Assembly (NCBI RefSeq): GCF_900104095.1
Contig: NZ_FNJO01000009.1
Location: 219,594-283,593 of the forward strand
Length of the DNA stretch: 64,000 nt
DNA from: Ralstonia sp. 25mfcol4.1
GTDB lineage: Bacteria; Pseudomonadota; Gammaproteobacteria; Burkholderiales; Burkholderiaceae
Direction: 5' to 3'
Position 1 is the stretch's first letter. Every line of letters starts with the position of its first letter. Below are positions 24,779-33,421 of this stretch, in pieces. The notes below the pieces were generated by a model that ran no database searches, was not told the origin of the DNA, and worked only from the letters and a program-made list of their open reading frames with translations. The position numbers were made by a program, and so were the translations under genes.

Positions 24779-25273
24779 ATGGATACAACGATCAAGGCGT
24801 CGGACGTCTGGCCGCCGGAACTCGACGCAGGGGCCGACCGCGGCCTGTGGAAAAGCACCGTTGCGGCCGCCAACCAGGCGCTGGAAGCGGCCAAGGGCAT
24901 GCAGGCGGCCGTGGGGCAGACGCTCAAGCTGCAGCACAAGATCATGGCGCTGCGCGACGAACTGCATCGCGCCGAAGCCGAGCGCGACATGTATCGCGAC
25001 CTGCACGCACGCACCGTCGACGAACTCAACCACACGCTCGACCTGAGCCCTGCCGAATGGCAGCGCCTGCGCGCCGACAACGAGACGCTGCAGATCCGGC
25101 ATCGCGCCTACAAGCTGCTGGTGCAACACTACGCACGCATCGGCACGCCGATCGATCCGGCCACGTTTGCCGAGCAGCGCAGCCGTGTGCAGCAACACAT
25201 CCTGTTCCAGCGGCGCAAGGGTATTCCGGTGTCGGTCATCACGGCCGACGACATCGCATTCCTGTTGCGCTAG
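24779..25273 (+). CDS. Hypothetical coiled-coil protein
   Basis: 164 residues from the ATG at 24779, no signal peptide or membrane segment. Residues about 30-75 form a coiled coil (ANQALEAAKGMQAAVGQTLKLQ; ALRDELHRAEAERDM), then LSPAEWQRLRADNETLQIRHRAYKLL and a globular end (RRKGIPVSVITADDIAFLLR). I recognise no family. It stands alone, convergent with the diguanylate cyclase gene. The reading frame open upstream to 24584 lacks coding character. Confidence 0.7.
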   Translation: MDTTIKASDVWPPELDAGADRGLWKSTVAAANQALEAAKGMQAAVGQTLKLQHKIMALRDELHRAEAERDMYRDLHARTVDELNHTLDLSPAEWQRLRADNETLQIRHRAYKLLVQHYARIGTPIDPATFAEQRSRVQQHILFQRRKGIPVSVITADDIAFLLR

Positions 25274-25306
25274 GCCAAACCGCGGAGGAGACGTCCATGA
25301 ACTGTC

Positions 25307-27133
25307 TTATCCCTGAACAGATGGCGCCACAGTATTGCCGGCCGGCGCATCAGCCGCGCACACCCGGTTACGGCCCGCTTGCTTGGCGGCATATAGACGG
25401 CGGTCGGCCGTCGCCAGCATGGCATCGAGTGTCGGGCAACCGTCGCTCACGGCTTCTGCGACGCCAATCGATACAGTGAAATGAATGTGTCCGTCGCCCT
25501 CGCGGGGCGGCGGCGCATCGGGTGCTGGTTTCACTGGCGTGCCCTGCACGGCGGCGCGCAGCCGTTCCGCCGTTGCCTCGGCATCGGCCAGCGTGGTCTG
25601 CGGCAGCAGCACCGCGAACTCCTCTCCGCCAAGCCGCGCCGGCAGGTCGATCTCGCGCAGATTCCGGCGCAGCACGTCGGCCAGCGCCACCAGCACGTGA
25701 TCGCCGCTGGCATGGCCCCAGCGGTCGTTCACGCGTTTGAAGAAGTCGATATCGAGCATCAGCATCGACAGCGGTGCGGCGGGTGACGCTTCGACGCGGG
25801 CCGGGGCGCCGCCGGCCAGGCTTTCATCCGCGCCGGCAGCCTCGCGCTCGCGCCGCCGTCGTGCCGATTCCCTGCCGTAGGCCTCGCCGAAGTGTCGCCG
25901 GTTGGCCAGCCCGGTAAGCGGGTCGGTCTCGGCCAGGCGCTGCAGTGTCTCGCCGGCTGCCACGTAGTGCCGGAACAGCAGCGTCACCACGCGCAATGTG
26001 ACAAACATCAACAACGGCAGGGCCAGCCAGATCGACAACAGCGGTGTGCTGGTGCGCTGCAGGACCGCGCGCCATACGTCGGCATCGCTGAAGGATTCCA
26101 CCAGCAGCCACGTACCGCGCTGGCCCACCGGCTGGTAGATCAGATACTGGCCATCCACGTGCCGGATGCCGGCGCCTGCGCCGAATAGCTCCTGCGCTGG
26201 AACGCCGCGCCAGGCCTGGTCCACGTCATCGGGCCAGCGCATGTCGATGCGGACGTTGTGCTGGCTCGATGCGATGATGCCGCCGCGATAGTCCATCAGA
26301 TATCGCGTGGTGCCGGCGTCTTCCGGCACGCCGAGCAGTTCGCGCAACCGTGCCAGTTCCACGTCGACGGCCACCACGCCGCGAAAGCGGTTTTCCACAT
26401 AGACCGGAATGCTCAACGTCGTGCGCAACTGCGTGCTTTCGAACTGCGTGTAGACCCGCGTCCAGCGAATGTCGCGCGACGCGTCGCGCTCGGGCAGCAT
26501 GTCGCGGTAATAGGCGATATGGCTGAACCGCCTGAAGAGTGCCGGCGCCTTGTCCGGCGGCAGCGGCGGGTAGGTGATGTAGAGCCCGTTGCTGGAGATA
26601 TAGCTCACGGTGCCGTCGGCATTCTCGCCCTGGCGCAGCCGCAGGCTCAGGCCCAGCACATGGCTCAGCTGACGCGCCGCGTACAGGTCAGCGCGCAGGT
26701 CGGCGTCGCGGCGTTCGAAGCCTTCGAGTTCGTCCAGCAGCGCGGGCGCCGTGCCGACCACCGGAGAATCGCCAAGCGGCACCTCCATCTGCCAGATACG
26801 GTCATTGCGTTGCGCGAAGGCCCGCTCCACGGCCGGGTCGGCCGGCGCCGCGCCGCTGTCGTAGAGGGTGATCAGTTGCTGCGCATAGTCGCGCACGAAA
26901 ACGAGCTTGGAACGTTCGGCGGCGAAGACCGCTTCGCCGCCCAGCGCGCGCAATGTCAGGTCGTGCTGGCGCGATGACAGGACACGGTCGCGCAGCAGGT
27001 ACAGGTCGCGCGCGCCGACGATGAGCATCAGCAGCATCGCCAGGCCGAAACCGACGATGACCACGCGCTGCGGGTGTATCAGCGCCGCGCGCGGCAGCCA
27101 GCGCGGCCTCGGCAGCAGTTTGCGCCATGACAT
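25307..27133 (-). CDS. Sensor diguanylate cyclase (extracytoplasmic sensor + GGDEF)
   Basis: 608 residues from the ATG at 27133, which has a GGGGAGA ribosome site. A membrane segment at about 20-45 (VVIVGFGLAMLLMLIVGARDLYLL), a roughly 270-residue periplasmic Cache-type sensor, a second membrane segment (IWLALPLLMFVTLRVVTLLF), and a C-terminal GGDEF domain with active-site GGEEF at about 502-506. The inhibitory I-site REID sits five residues before it. It should make cyclic di-GMP from GTP in response to an external signal and be subject to product inhibition. Confidence 0.9.
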   Translation of the reverse strand: MSWRKLLPRPRWLPRAALIHPQRVVIVGFGLAMLLMLIVGARDLYLLRDRVLSSRQHDLTLRALGGEAVFAAERSKLVFVRDYAQQLITLYDSGAAPADPAVERAFAQRNDRIWQMEVPLGDSPVVGTAPALLDELEGFERRDADLRADLYAARQLSHVLGLSLRLRQGENADGTVSYISSNGLYITYPPLPPDKAPALFRRFSHIAYYRDMLPERDASRDIRWTRVYTQFESTQLRTTLSIPVYVENRFRGVVAVDVELARLRELLGVPEDAGTTRYLMDYRGGIIASSQHNVRIDMRWPDDVDQAWRGVPAQELFGAGAGIRHVDGQYLIYQPVGQRGTWLLVESFSDADVWRAVLQRTSTPLLSIWLALPLLMFVTLRVVTLLFRHYVAAGETLQRLAETDPLTGLANRRHFGEAYGRESARRRREREAAGADESLAGGAPARVEASPAAPLSMLMLDIDFFKRVNDRWGHASGDHVLVALADVLRRNLREIDLPARLGGEEFAVLLPQTTLADAEATAERLRAAVQGTPVKPAPDAPPPREGDGHIHFTVSIGVAEAVSDGCPTLDAMLATADRRLYAAKQAGRNRVCAADAPAGNTVAPSVQG

Positions 27134-27302
27134 CGATCGTCTCCCCGGCAAGGCCCGCCCACCGGGACGGGTAGTAGAACGGCGACTTTCATCTGCAACA
27201 TCGACGGCGGGCACGCCAGGGCGTGGCGCGCCGGCTCAGTGTAGTGCAGCCGCGCAGCGCATGCCATCATGAAAGCCTGACAACCATCAAGGGGGAATTC
27301 TC

Positions 27303-27995
27303 ATGCCACGGCACATCGGTATCGCGGCCTGTTCCGCCGAAGGCGCGGCACTGTGCTATCGCACGATCTGCATGGAAGGGGCCGGATTCCTGGGCCCGCA
27401 CGGACATCCGGAAATTACGATGCACACGCCATCGCTTGCCGCCTATGTGGCCTGCCTGGAGCGCGGCGACCTGCAGGGCGTGGCGAACCTGATGCTGCGC
27501 TCGGCGTACAAGCTGGCAGCGGCAGGCGCCGATTTCGTGATCTGCCCCGACAACACGATCCATGCTGCGCTGGACCTGGTGCGTCCCACGTCGCCGCTGC
27601 CATGGCTTCATATCGCCGAGGTGGTGGCCGACGCCGCCGTGGCACGCGGCTTCCATCGGCTAGGCATCACCGGCACGCGGTGGCTGGTGGACAGCGAGGT
27701 GTATCCGGCCGCGCTGGCCGCCCGCGGGCTGCAGGCGGTGCGCCCGCCGGCGGAAGACCGCGCATTGATCGATCACGTGATCATGAACCAGCTGGTGCCC
27801 GGCATCGCCACCCCTGAAGGGGTCGCCACATTCCAGCGCGTGATCGATGACCTGCGGAACAACGGTTGCGACGCAGTGGTGCTGGGCTGCACCGAGATTC
27901 CGCTGATCATAGACGACGGCAATTCGTCGTTGCCGACGCTCGATTCAACCCGCCTGCTGGCCCGCGCGGCATTGCAGCGCGCGGTGGCCCGGTAG
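27303..27995 (+). CDS. Aspartate/glutamate racemase family protein
   Basis: 230 residues. Both catalytic cysteines are in place: Cys81 in ADFVICPDNTIH and Cys196 in AVVLGCTEIPL, and the MHTPSLAAY segment supplies a substrate-binding Thr. The family racemises Asp or Glu without a cofactor; the exact substrate is not evident and a hydantoin racemase-like role is possible. Stands alone between two minus-strand genes. Confidence 0.88.
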   Translation: MPRHIGIAACSAEGAALCYRTICMEGAGFLGPHGHPEITMHTPSLAAYVACLERGDLQGVANLMLRSAYKLAAAGADFVICPDNTIHAALDLVRPTSPLPWLHIAEVVADAAVARGFHRLGITGTRWLVDSEVYPAALAARGLQAVRPPAEDRALIDHVIMNQLVPGIATPEGVATFQRVIDDLRNNGCDAVVLGCTEIPLIIDDGNSSLPTLDSTRLLARAALQRAVAR

Positions 27996-28017
27996 CCGCA
28001 CGCTCAGATTTGGCCGA

Positions 28018-29211
28018 TCAACGACGTTCCGTGCGGAAGTACAGCAGCGCGATGGCGGGCAGGGCGAAGCCGATCCAGCTGGCCAGGGGCCAGCCCGCAC
28101 GCGCATAGGCCCACGCGCCGACAGACGATCCGATGGCACCGCCCACGAAGAAGATGGCCATGTACAGGCCGTTGAGGCGGCTGCGGTGTTCGTCGGACAG
28201 CGCGAAGATCGCGCGCTGGCCGATCACCAGGTTGGTCGATACCGCGAAGTCGAGCAGCACGGCGGCCACTGTCAGCGATAGCAACGACAGCAGCGAACCC
28301 TCCGCACCCACCCGGCTCAGCAGGAACGATGCCGCGCCCAGCGCAAGCGCCAGCGCGGTCATCTGCCGGCTGTGGCCACGGTCGGCGTAGCGGCCCGCCA
28401 TCGGCGCGGCAATGGCGCCGGCCACACCCACCAGCGCGAAGATCGCGATGCCGGTCTGCGACATATGGAACGCAGGCCCGGCCAGGTACAGCGGCGTGGT
28501 GGTCCAGAAGAGGCTGAAGACGCCGAACATGGCCGCCTGGTACGCGGCACGGCGGCGCAGGATCGGCTGGGTACGCAGCAGATGGCTCATCGAGCCAAGC
28601 ATCTGGATATAGTTGACGCCCGGCGCCGGCCGGCGCTGCGGCAGCTTGCGCGCCAGCACGATGCCGAGCAGCACCATCGCCACGGCCGACGCGGCGAAGA
28701 TCGCGTGCCAGCCGAACAGGTCTGACACCAGGCTCGACACCGGACGCGCCAGCATGATGCCCATCAGCAGCCCGCTTGTGACATTGCCCACCGCCCGGCC
28801 GCGCGCATGCTCCGGCGCCAGGTGCGCCGCGAACGGCACCAGCACCTGCACCGCCACCGAGCACAGTCCGATCGCGCAGCCCGCCACCAGGAACACGCTG
28901 GCATGCGTGGCCAGCGCCGCCGCCAGCAGGGCCACCGCGCAACCACCCACGAGCGTGAGCACGAGCTTGCGGTTCTCGACGATATCGCCCAGCGGCACCA
29001 GCAGCAGCAGGCCCACGCAGTAGCCGATCTGGATCAGCGTGACGATCAGGCCGGCGATTTCGGGCGACAGCTGCAGGGCGCGTGCAATCGGCCCGACCAG
29101 CGGCTGTGCGTAGTACAGGTTGGCGACGATCATGCCGCAGGCCACGGCCAGCAGGGGCGTGATCCAGGCGGCCGGGGTGGCGGTGCGTTGGGCGGAAGCG
29201 GCGGTTGTCAT
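28018..29211 (-). CDS. Major facilitator superfamily transporter
   Basis: 397 residues with about 12 membrane segments and MFS motif A in loop 2-3 ([19 protein letters not shown], from a GxxxDxxxxRK-like pattern) and a second copy in loop 8-9 ([14 protein letters not shown]). Resembles the YnfM/arabinose-efflux-like permeases; substrate unknown. No transcriptional regulator next to it. Confidence 0.88.
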   Translation of the reverse strand: MTTAASAQRTATPAAWITPLLAVACGMIVANLYYAQPLVGPIARALQLSPEIAGLIVTLIQIGYCVGLLLLVPLGDIVENRKLVLTLVGGCAVALLAAALATHASVFLVAGCAIGLCSVAVQVLVPFAAHLAPEHARGRAVGNVTSGLLMGIMLARPVSSLVSDLFGWHAIFAASAVAMVLLGIVLARKLPQRRPAPGVNYIQMLGSMSHLLRTQPILRRRAAYQAAMFGVFSLFWTTTPLYLAGPAFHMSQTGIAIFALVGVAGAIAAPMAGRYADRGHSRQMTALALALGAASFLLSRVGAEGSLLSLLSLTVAAVLLDFAVSTNLVIGQRAIFALSDEHRSRLNGLYMAIFFVGGAIGSSVGAWAYARAGWPLASWIGFALPAIALLYFRTERR

Positions 29212-29604
29212 GGGGGCGCGCGTGGGCGAAGGGTGGGGCGTGGCGCTCTCGATGCGCGCCCGTCGAAGCCGCTGATTCTACCGGGAGATAGATAGGGTCG
29301 TATGGCGTGGGGGTTTTTGGCGCATTGACGGCTATCGAGGGCGGCACCGCGTTCCGCTGGAAACGACGATTTGCTGCGGACGTGCGGAAACGTTCGTGGA
29401 TCGGGCTGGGGTCGGGCTGGGGTCGGGCTGGGGTCGGGCTGGGGTGCGGCTGGGGTGCGGCTGGGGTGCGGCTGGGGTGGGGCTGGGGTGGGGCTGCGGT
29501 CGGGCTGAGGTCGGGCTGAGGTCGGGCTGGGGTCGGGCTGGGGTCGGGCTGGGATCGGGCTGGGGTCGGCTCGATTCGGATCGATTCGGCTGGAGGAAGG
29601 CCGT
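29212..29604. other. Intergenic region between MFS gene and dinB
   Basis: 393 bases holding the 15-copy 11-bp repeat described separately and no gene. Open frames across it only reflect the repeat's lack of stop codons and encode Pro/Ser or Gly/Trp low complexity. Confidence 0.7.
29401..29565 (+). repeat. Tandem repeat, 15 copies of an 11-bp G-rich unit
   Basis: Fifteen head-to-tail copies of TCGGGCTGGGG, with variants TGCGGCTGGGG (copies 5-7), TGGGGCTGGGG (8), TGGGGCTGCGG (9), TCGGGCTGAGG (10-11) and TCGGGCTGGGA (14). The unit equals about one helical turn and carries a G3 and a G4 run on the plus strand, so a G-quadruplex is possible. It lies between the 3' end of dinB and the start of the MFS gene. 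Copy number is likely variable between strains. Confidence 0.95.
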
Positions 29605-30777
29605 TCAGCCTTCGGCCTCGTCGTCGAAACGGAATTCCTCCTGCACCGGCGCGGGATCGTCCCCTTGCTCGGCCGCCGGGAGCAGGGCGCTGACGCGCAC
29701 GCCCAGCAGCCGGATGCGCCGCTCCAGCGGGATCCGCTTCAGGCATTCGGTGGCACCGCGCCGGATCATCGCGCCATCGGCGGTATGGGCCGTCATGGTC
29801 AGGTCGCGGGTCACGGTGTGGAAATCGTCAAAGCGCAGCTTGATGCCCACCGTGCGCCCCACATACCCCTTGCGCCGCAGGTCCTCAGCCACGCGCATGC
29901 ACAGCTTGGTGAACTGTTCCGACAGCACGGGCCGGTCGGTACGCGGGTGCAGGTCGCGCTCGAACGTGGTTTCGCGGCTCATCGACTTGGGTTCGGAGCT
30001 GACCACCACCTGGCGGTCGTCGCGGCCATGCGCCACTTCCACCAGCCAGCCCGCGTAGTTGCGGCCGAAATGGGCCTGCAGCAGCGCCAGATCGGCCTGG
30101 GCCAGGTCTCCCACGGTGTCGATGCCGATGGCCTGCAGCTTCTCCGCTGCCTTGGGACCGATGCCGTTGACCTTGCGCGCCGCCAGCGGCCAGATGCGCG
30201 TGGGGATATCGGCAGGGGTCAGGATGGTCAGGCCGTTCGGCTTGTCGAGTTCGGAGCCGATCTTGGCCAGCAGCTTGTTGGGGGCCACGCAGATCGAACA
30301 CGTCAGGCCCGTAGCTTCGTGAACAGCAGCTTTGATGCGGCCGGCCACCTCGCCCGGCTCGCCCTCTATATCAGTTAGATCGATATATATCTCATCAATT
30401 CCGCGATCTTCTATTTGTCCGGTGAATGATCGGACGGCTGCCTTGAAGAGCCCGGAGTAGCGGCGATAGGCGTCAAAGTCCGTCGGCAGCAGGATCGCGT
30501 CCGGCGCCAGCTTGGCGGCCTTCATCATGCCCATGGCCGAGAACACGCCCAAGGCGCGGGCCTCGTAGGTGGACGTGGTGACCACGCCCCGCCCCACATA
30601 GTCACGCAGCCGTGCGTAGCGGCGCGATCCATCGGGTAACACTTCGGGCACCGCATTGCGGCCGCCGCCGATCACCACTGCCTGGCCCCGCAGGTCCGGA
30701 TAGCGCAGCAGTTCCACCGAAGCGTAGAACGCGTCCATGTCGAGATGGGCAATACGCCGAGGAGCGTTCGGGGGCAT
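29605..30777 (-). CDS. dinB: DNA polymerase IV (translesion, Y family)
   Basis: 390 residues. Y-family motifs: HLDMDAFYASVELLRYPDLRGQAVVIGG (metal-binding Asp), the GIDEIYIDLTDIEG motif with the catalytic Asp-Glu, CSICVAPNKLLAKIGSELDKPNGLTIL, then the helix-hairpin-helix region (VNGIGPKAAEKLQAIGIDTVGDLAQ) and little finger. No clear beta-clamp motif identified at the C-terminus. A LexA box 22 bases upstream makes it an SOS gene. Confidence 0.95.
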   Translation of the reverse strand: MPPNAPRRIAHLDMDAFYASVELLRYPDLRGQAVVIGGGRNAVPEVLPDGSRRYARLRDYVGRGVVTTSTYEARALGVFSAMGMMKAAKLAPDAILLPTDFDAYRRYSGLFKAAVRSFTGQIEDRGIDEIYIDLTDIEGEPGEVAGRIKAAVHEATGLTCSICVAPNKLLAKIGSELDKPNGLTILTPADIPTRIWPLAARKVNGIGPKAAEKLQAIGIDTVGDLAQADLALLQAHFGRNYAGWLVEVAHGRDDRQVVVSSEPKSMSRETTFERDLHPRTDRPVLSEQFTKLCMRVAEDLRRKGYVGRTVGIKLRFDDFHTVTRDLTMTAHTADGAMIRRGATECLKRIPLERRIRLLGVRVSALLPAAEQGDDPAPVQEEFRFDDEAEG

Positions 30778-30799
30778 GAGCGTTGGGAGGGGATCGATA

Positions 30800-30815
30800 C
30801 TGTATATACGTACAG
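30800..30815. promoter_or_regulatory. LexA box of dinB
   Basis: CTGT-ATATACGT-ACAG, a full CTGT-N8-ACAG match flanked by TA/TA (extended palindrome), 22 bases upstream of the dinB start codon on the minus strand. Confidence 0.9.
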
Positions 30816-30903
30816 TATAGTGTGGCGACCTTGTTTCCGGAATAGGGGCCGACTGCCACGGATATTCTCACGACGGATAGAAGCCGCTATTTTTTAAGCC
30901 GCC

Positions 30904-31800
30904 TCATTTTTCGTACTGATGGATTGCCTGGCATTTCAGCCGACTGACCAGCAAACCCTCGGCCGCGTAGATCGCCAGCGAGATCCAGATCAGTGCATAG
31001 CCGATCTGCTTCTGGGCCGGAAACGGCTCGTGGTAGAGCCAGATGCCAAGCACCAGCTGGATCGTCGGCCCTGCGTATTGCAGCAGGCCAAGCAGCGACA
31101 GCGGGATACGGCGGGCGCCGGCGGCAAAGAACAGCAGCGGCACCGCCGTGACCGGGCCGGCCAGCAGCAGCAGGATCTGGGTACCCGTGGCTGCGCTGCG
31201 CGTGGTGTCGTGGCCGGTCAGTAGCAGAAAGCCCAGCGCCGCCGCGGCCAGCGGAAACAGGATCAGCGTTTCCAGCGACAGGCCTTCGAGCGCACCGAGC
31301 GCGCCGGTCTTGCGCAGCAGACCATAGCCGCCGAACGACGCCGCCAGACCCAGCGCAATCCAGGGCAGTTGTCCGGCCGCCCATGTCAGCCAGAGCACAC
31401 CAGCCGTCGCAATCGCGATCGACAACCACTGGCCCGGCCGCAGCCGCTCGTGCAGCAGCAGCACCCCCAGCAGCACACTGAATAGCGGATTGATGAAATA
31501 GCCCAGGCTGGCATCGACCACGCGATCGGCCGACACCGCCCAGATATAGAGGAACCAGTTGCAGCAGAGCAGCCCGGCACTGGCCGCAAAGTTCAGGATC
31601 AGGCGCGGATTGGCCGCCACTTGGCGCAGCCAGCCGAATTGACGGCGCCACAACAGTATTGCCCCCAGGAATACCAGCGACCACACCATGCGGTGCAGCA
31701 GGATTTCCAGTGGCGCCACGCCGTGCAGGGACTTGATGTAGAGGGGCAGCAGGCCCCAGATGATGTACGCCAGCAGCGCGTAGAAGATGCCTAGTTGCAT
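30904..31800 (-). CDS. rarD: EamA-family transporter RarD
   Basis: 298 residues from the ATG at 31800 (MQLGIFYALLAYIIWGLLPLY), the typical RarD length and start. Ten hydrophobic segments with the RarD signatures LEILLHRMVWSLVF, NWFLYIWAVSADRVVDASLGYFINPLFSVLLG and LQYAGPTIQLVLG. Inner-membrane permease of the drug/metabolite superfamily; substrate uncertain. Confidence 0.9.
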   Translation of the reverse strand: MQLGIFYALLAYIIWGLLPLYIKSLHGVAPLEILLHRMVWSLVFLGAILLWRRQFGWLRQVAANPRLILNFAASAGLLCCNWFLYIWAVSADRVVDASLGYFINPLFSVLLGVLLLHERLRPGQWLSIAIATAGVLWLTWAAGQLPWIALGLAASFGGYGLLRKTGALGALEGLSLETLILFPLAAAALGFLLLTGHDTTRSAATGTQILLLLAGPVTAVPLLFFAAGARRIPLSLLGLLQYAGPTIQLVLGIWLYHEPFPAQKQIGYALIWISLAIYAAEGLLVSRLKCQAIHQYEK

Positions 31801-31870
31801 GGAATGTTCCGGGTAGAGTCCGGTTTGTGGGCGGATTCTACCGGGGTGTGGGCAGGCGCGTGGCGCCATG

Positions 31871-31895
31871 AAAAAACCCGGCCGGAGCCGGGTTT
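31871..31895 (-). terminator. Rho-independent terminator after dctP-like gene
   Basis: A 9-bp stem (AAACCCGGC / GCCGGGTTT) with a four-base loop, read on the minus strand into a run of T. It lies 40 bases past the end of the TRAP binding-protein gene and before rarD. Confidence 0.85.
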
Positions 31896-31936
31896 CCAGG
31901 TGATGGGAATGGCCGAATGGCCAAATCAATGTTCCC

Positions 31937-33076
31937 TTACAGCTTGCGCGCGTAGCTGAACTGCGAGAAAGCCTGCTCGGCCACGTTGAACCAGGCGGCT
32001 TCGTTGTTGCGGAACACACGCCAGTCGTCAAAGATCTTCTTGAACGACGGATTCTTGGCGCTTTCGTCGGCGTACGCTTCCTGCGTGGCCTTGAAGCAGG
32101 CTTCCATGATCTCCTTCGAGAACGGACGCAGCTTCACGCCGTTTTCCAGCAGCCGGGCCAGCGCCTGCGGGTTAACGGTGTCGTACTTGGCCATCATGTT
32201 GGTGTGTGCCTCGATGGTGGCCGTTTCCAGCGCACGCTTGTACAGCGCCGGCAGCTTGTCGTACTCGGGTTGCGATGCGTAGAACGACAGCTGCGCGCTG
32301 CCTTCCCACCAGCCCGGGTAGTAGTAGTACGGCGCCACCTTGTAGAAGCCGAGCTTCTCGTCGTCGTACGGGCCCACCCATTCGGCCGCGTCGATCGTGC
32401 CCTTTTCCAGCGCCGGGTAGATGTCGCCGCCGGCAATCTGCTGCGGCACCACGCCCAGGCGCGCCAGCACGACGCCGGCAAAGCCGGCCACGCGGTACTT
32501 CAGGCCCTGCAGGTCGGCCACGGTCTTGATTTCCTTGCGGAACCAGCCGCCCATCTGGGCGCACGTGTTGCCGCCCATGAAATTGACGACGTTGTATTCC
32601 TTGAAGAACTCGCGCATCAGCTTCATGCCGTTGCCCTGCATCATCCACGCGTTCTGCTGGCGCGCGGTCAGGCCGAACGGGATGGTCGTGTCGAAGCACA
32701 GCGTCGGGTTCTTGCCGAAGTAGTAGTAGCCGGCCGTGTGACCGATCTGCACGGTCTGGTTCTGCACGGCATCCAGCACCTGCAGGCCCGGCACGATTTC
32801 ACCGGCGGCGAACACCTTGATGTTGAACTTGCCGTCGGTCAGTTCCTTCACGCGCTGGCTCAGCAGCTCGGCCCCGCCATAGATGGTGTCGAGCGACTTC
32901 GGGAAGCTCGACGCCAGGCGCCATTCCACCGCCGGATTGCTGCCGATCACGGCGGGCGCGCCCGGCGCGCTGGCCGATGCGGCCGGGGCCGCGGGCTTTT
33001 CTTCCTTGCCGCACGCGGCAAGTGCGCCCGTGGCGGCTACGGCCGAAGCCTTCAACAGGAAGGAACGACGTTCCAT
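31937..33076 (-). CDS. dctP: TRAP transporter solute-binding protein (DctP family), orphan
   Basis: 379 residues from the ATG at 33076 (ribosome site GAGGAG). The N-terminus carries a twin-arginine motif (MERRSFLLKASAVAATG) ending in AAC, so it may be Tat-exported and lipid-modified. The DctP fold is shown by VEWRLASSFPKSLDTIYGGAELL, KYRVAGFAGVVLARLGVVPQQIAGGDIYPALEKGTIDAAEWVGPYDD and YYYPGWWEGSAQLSF. The last segments match the alpha-keto/mannitol-type TRAP binding proteins. No DctQ or DctM permease genes are adjacent, and a terminator follows, so its partner is elsewhere. Confidence 0.9.
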   Translation of the reverse strand: MERRSFLLKASAVAATGALAACGKEEKPAAPAASASAPGAPAVIGSNPAVEWRLASSFPKSLDTIYGGAELLSQRVKELTDGKFNIKVFAAGEIVPGLQVLDAVQNQTVQIGHTAGYYYFGKNPTLCFDTTIPFGLTARQQNAWMMQGNGMKLMREFFKEYNVVNFMGGNTCAQMGGWFRKEIKTVADLQGLKYRVAGFAGVVLARLGVVPQQIAGGDIYPALEKGTIDAAEWVGPYDDEKLGFYKVAPYYYYPGWWEGSAQLSFYASQPEYDKLPALYKRALETATIEAHTNMMAKYDTVNPQALARLLENGVKLRPFSKEIMEACFKATQEAYADESAKNPSFKKIFDDWRVFRNNEAAWFNVAEQAFSQFSYARKL

Positions 33077-33421
33077 GGACATCTCCTCTTTTATAGATAT
33101 GTATGCGTGACTGCCTTGCACCCGTTATGTGTTGCCCGGAAGACAGGTCGGACGATTATAGCGGTGGCGTTTTCAGCACGGATGCCCTCTGGGATGGGGG
33201 TTTTCGCTAGGAATTCGGCACTTCTGCAACGGTTTTGCCACGGACCCGGGACATGCTTCGAAGCTGTGCATTTCGCTTTCCGCAATGTGGGAATCCGGAC
33301 GCATTTCCAACGCTTTGTGACGCGATCGCGGGATTTTGTAACCCGGCTTGCGGTCAAAAAGTTCGCCTGTTAAAAACTGAGCCCTCCCTCGGAGTTCTTC
33401 CACGCCGGCCCCGTTGTGTCC
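33077..33421. other. Intergenic region
   Basis: About 345 bases between the divergent TRAP binding-protein and LamB-like genes. It must contain both promoters, but I see no repeat, operator or small gene I can support. Confidence 0.5.

Noticed and set aside
29401..29565. CRISPR array
   Set aside because: Units are contiguous 11-mers without unique spacers and no cas genes are near.
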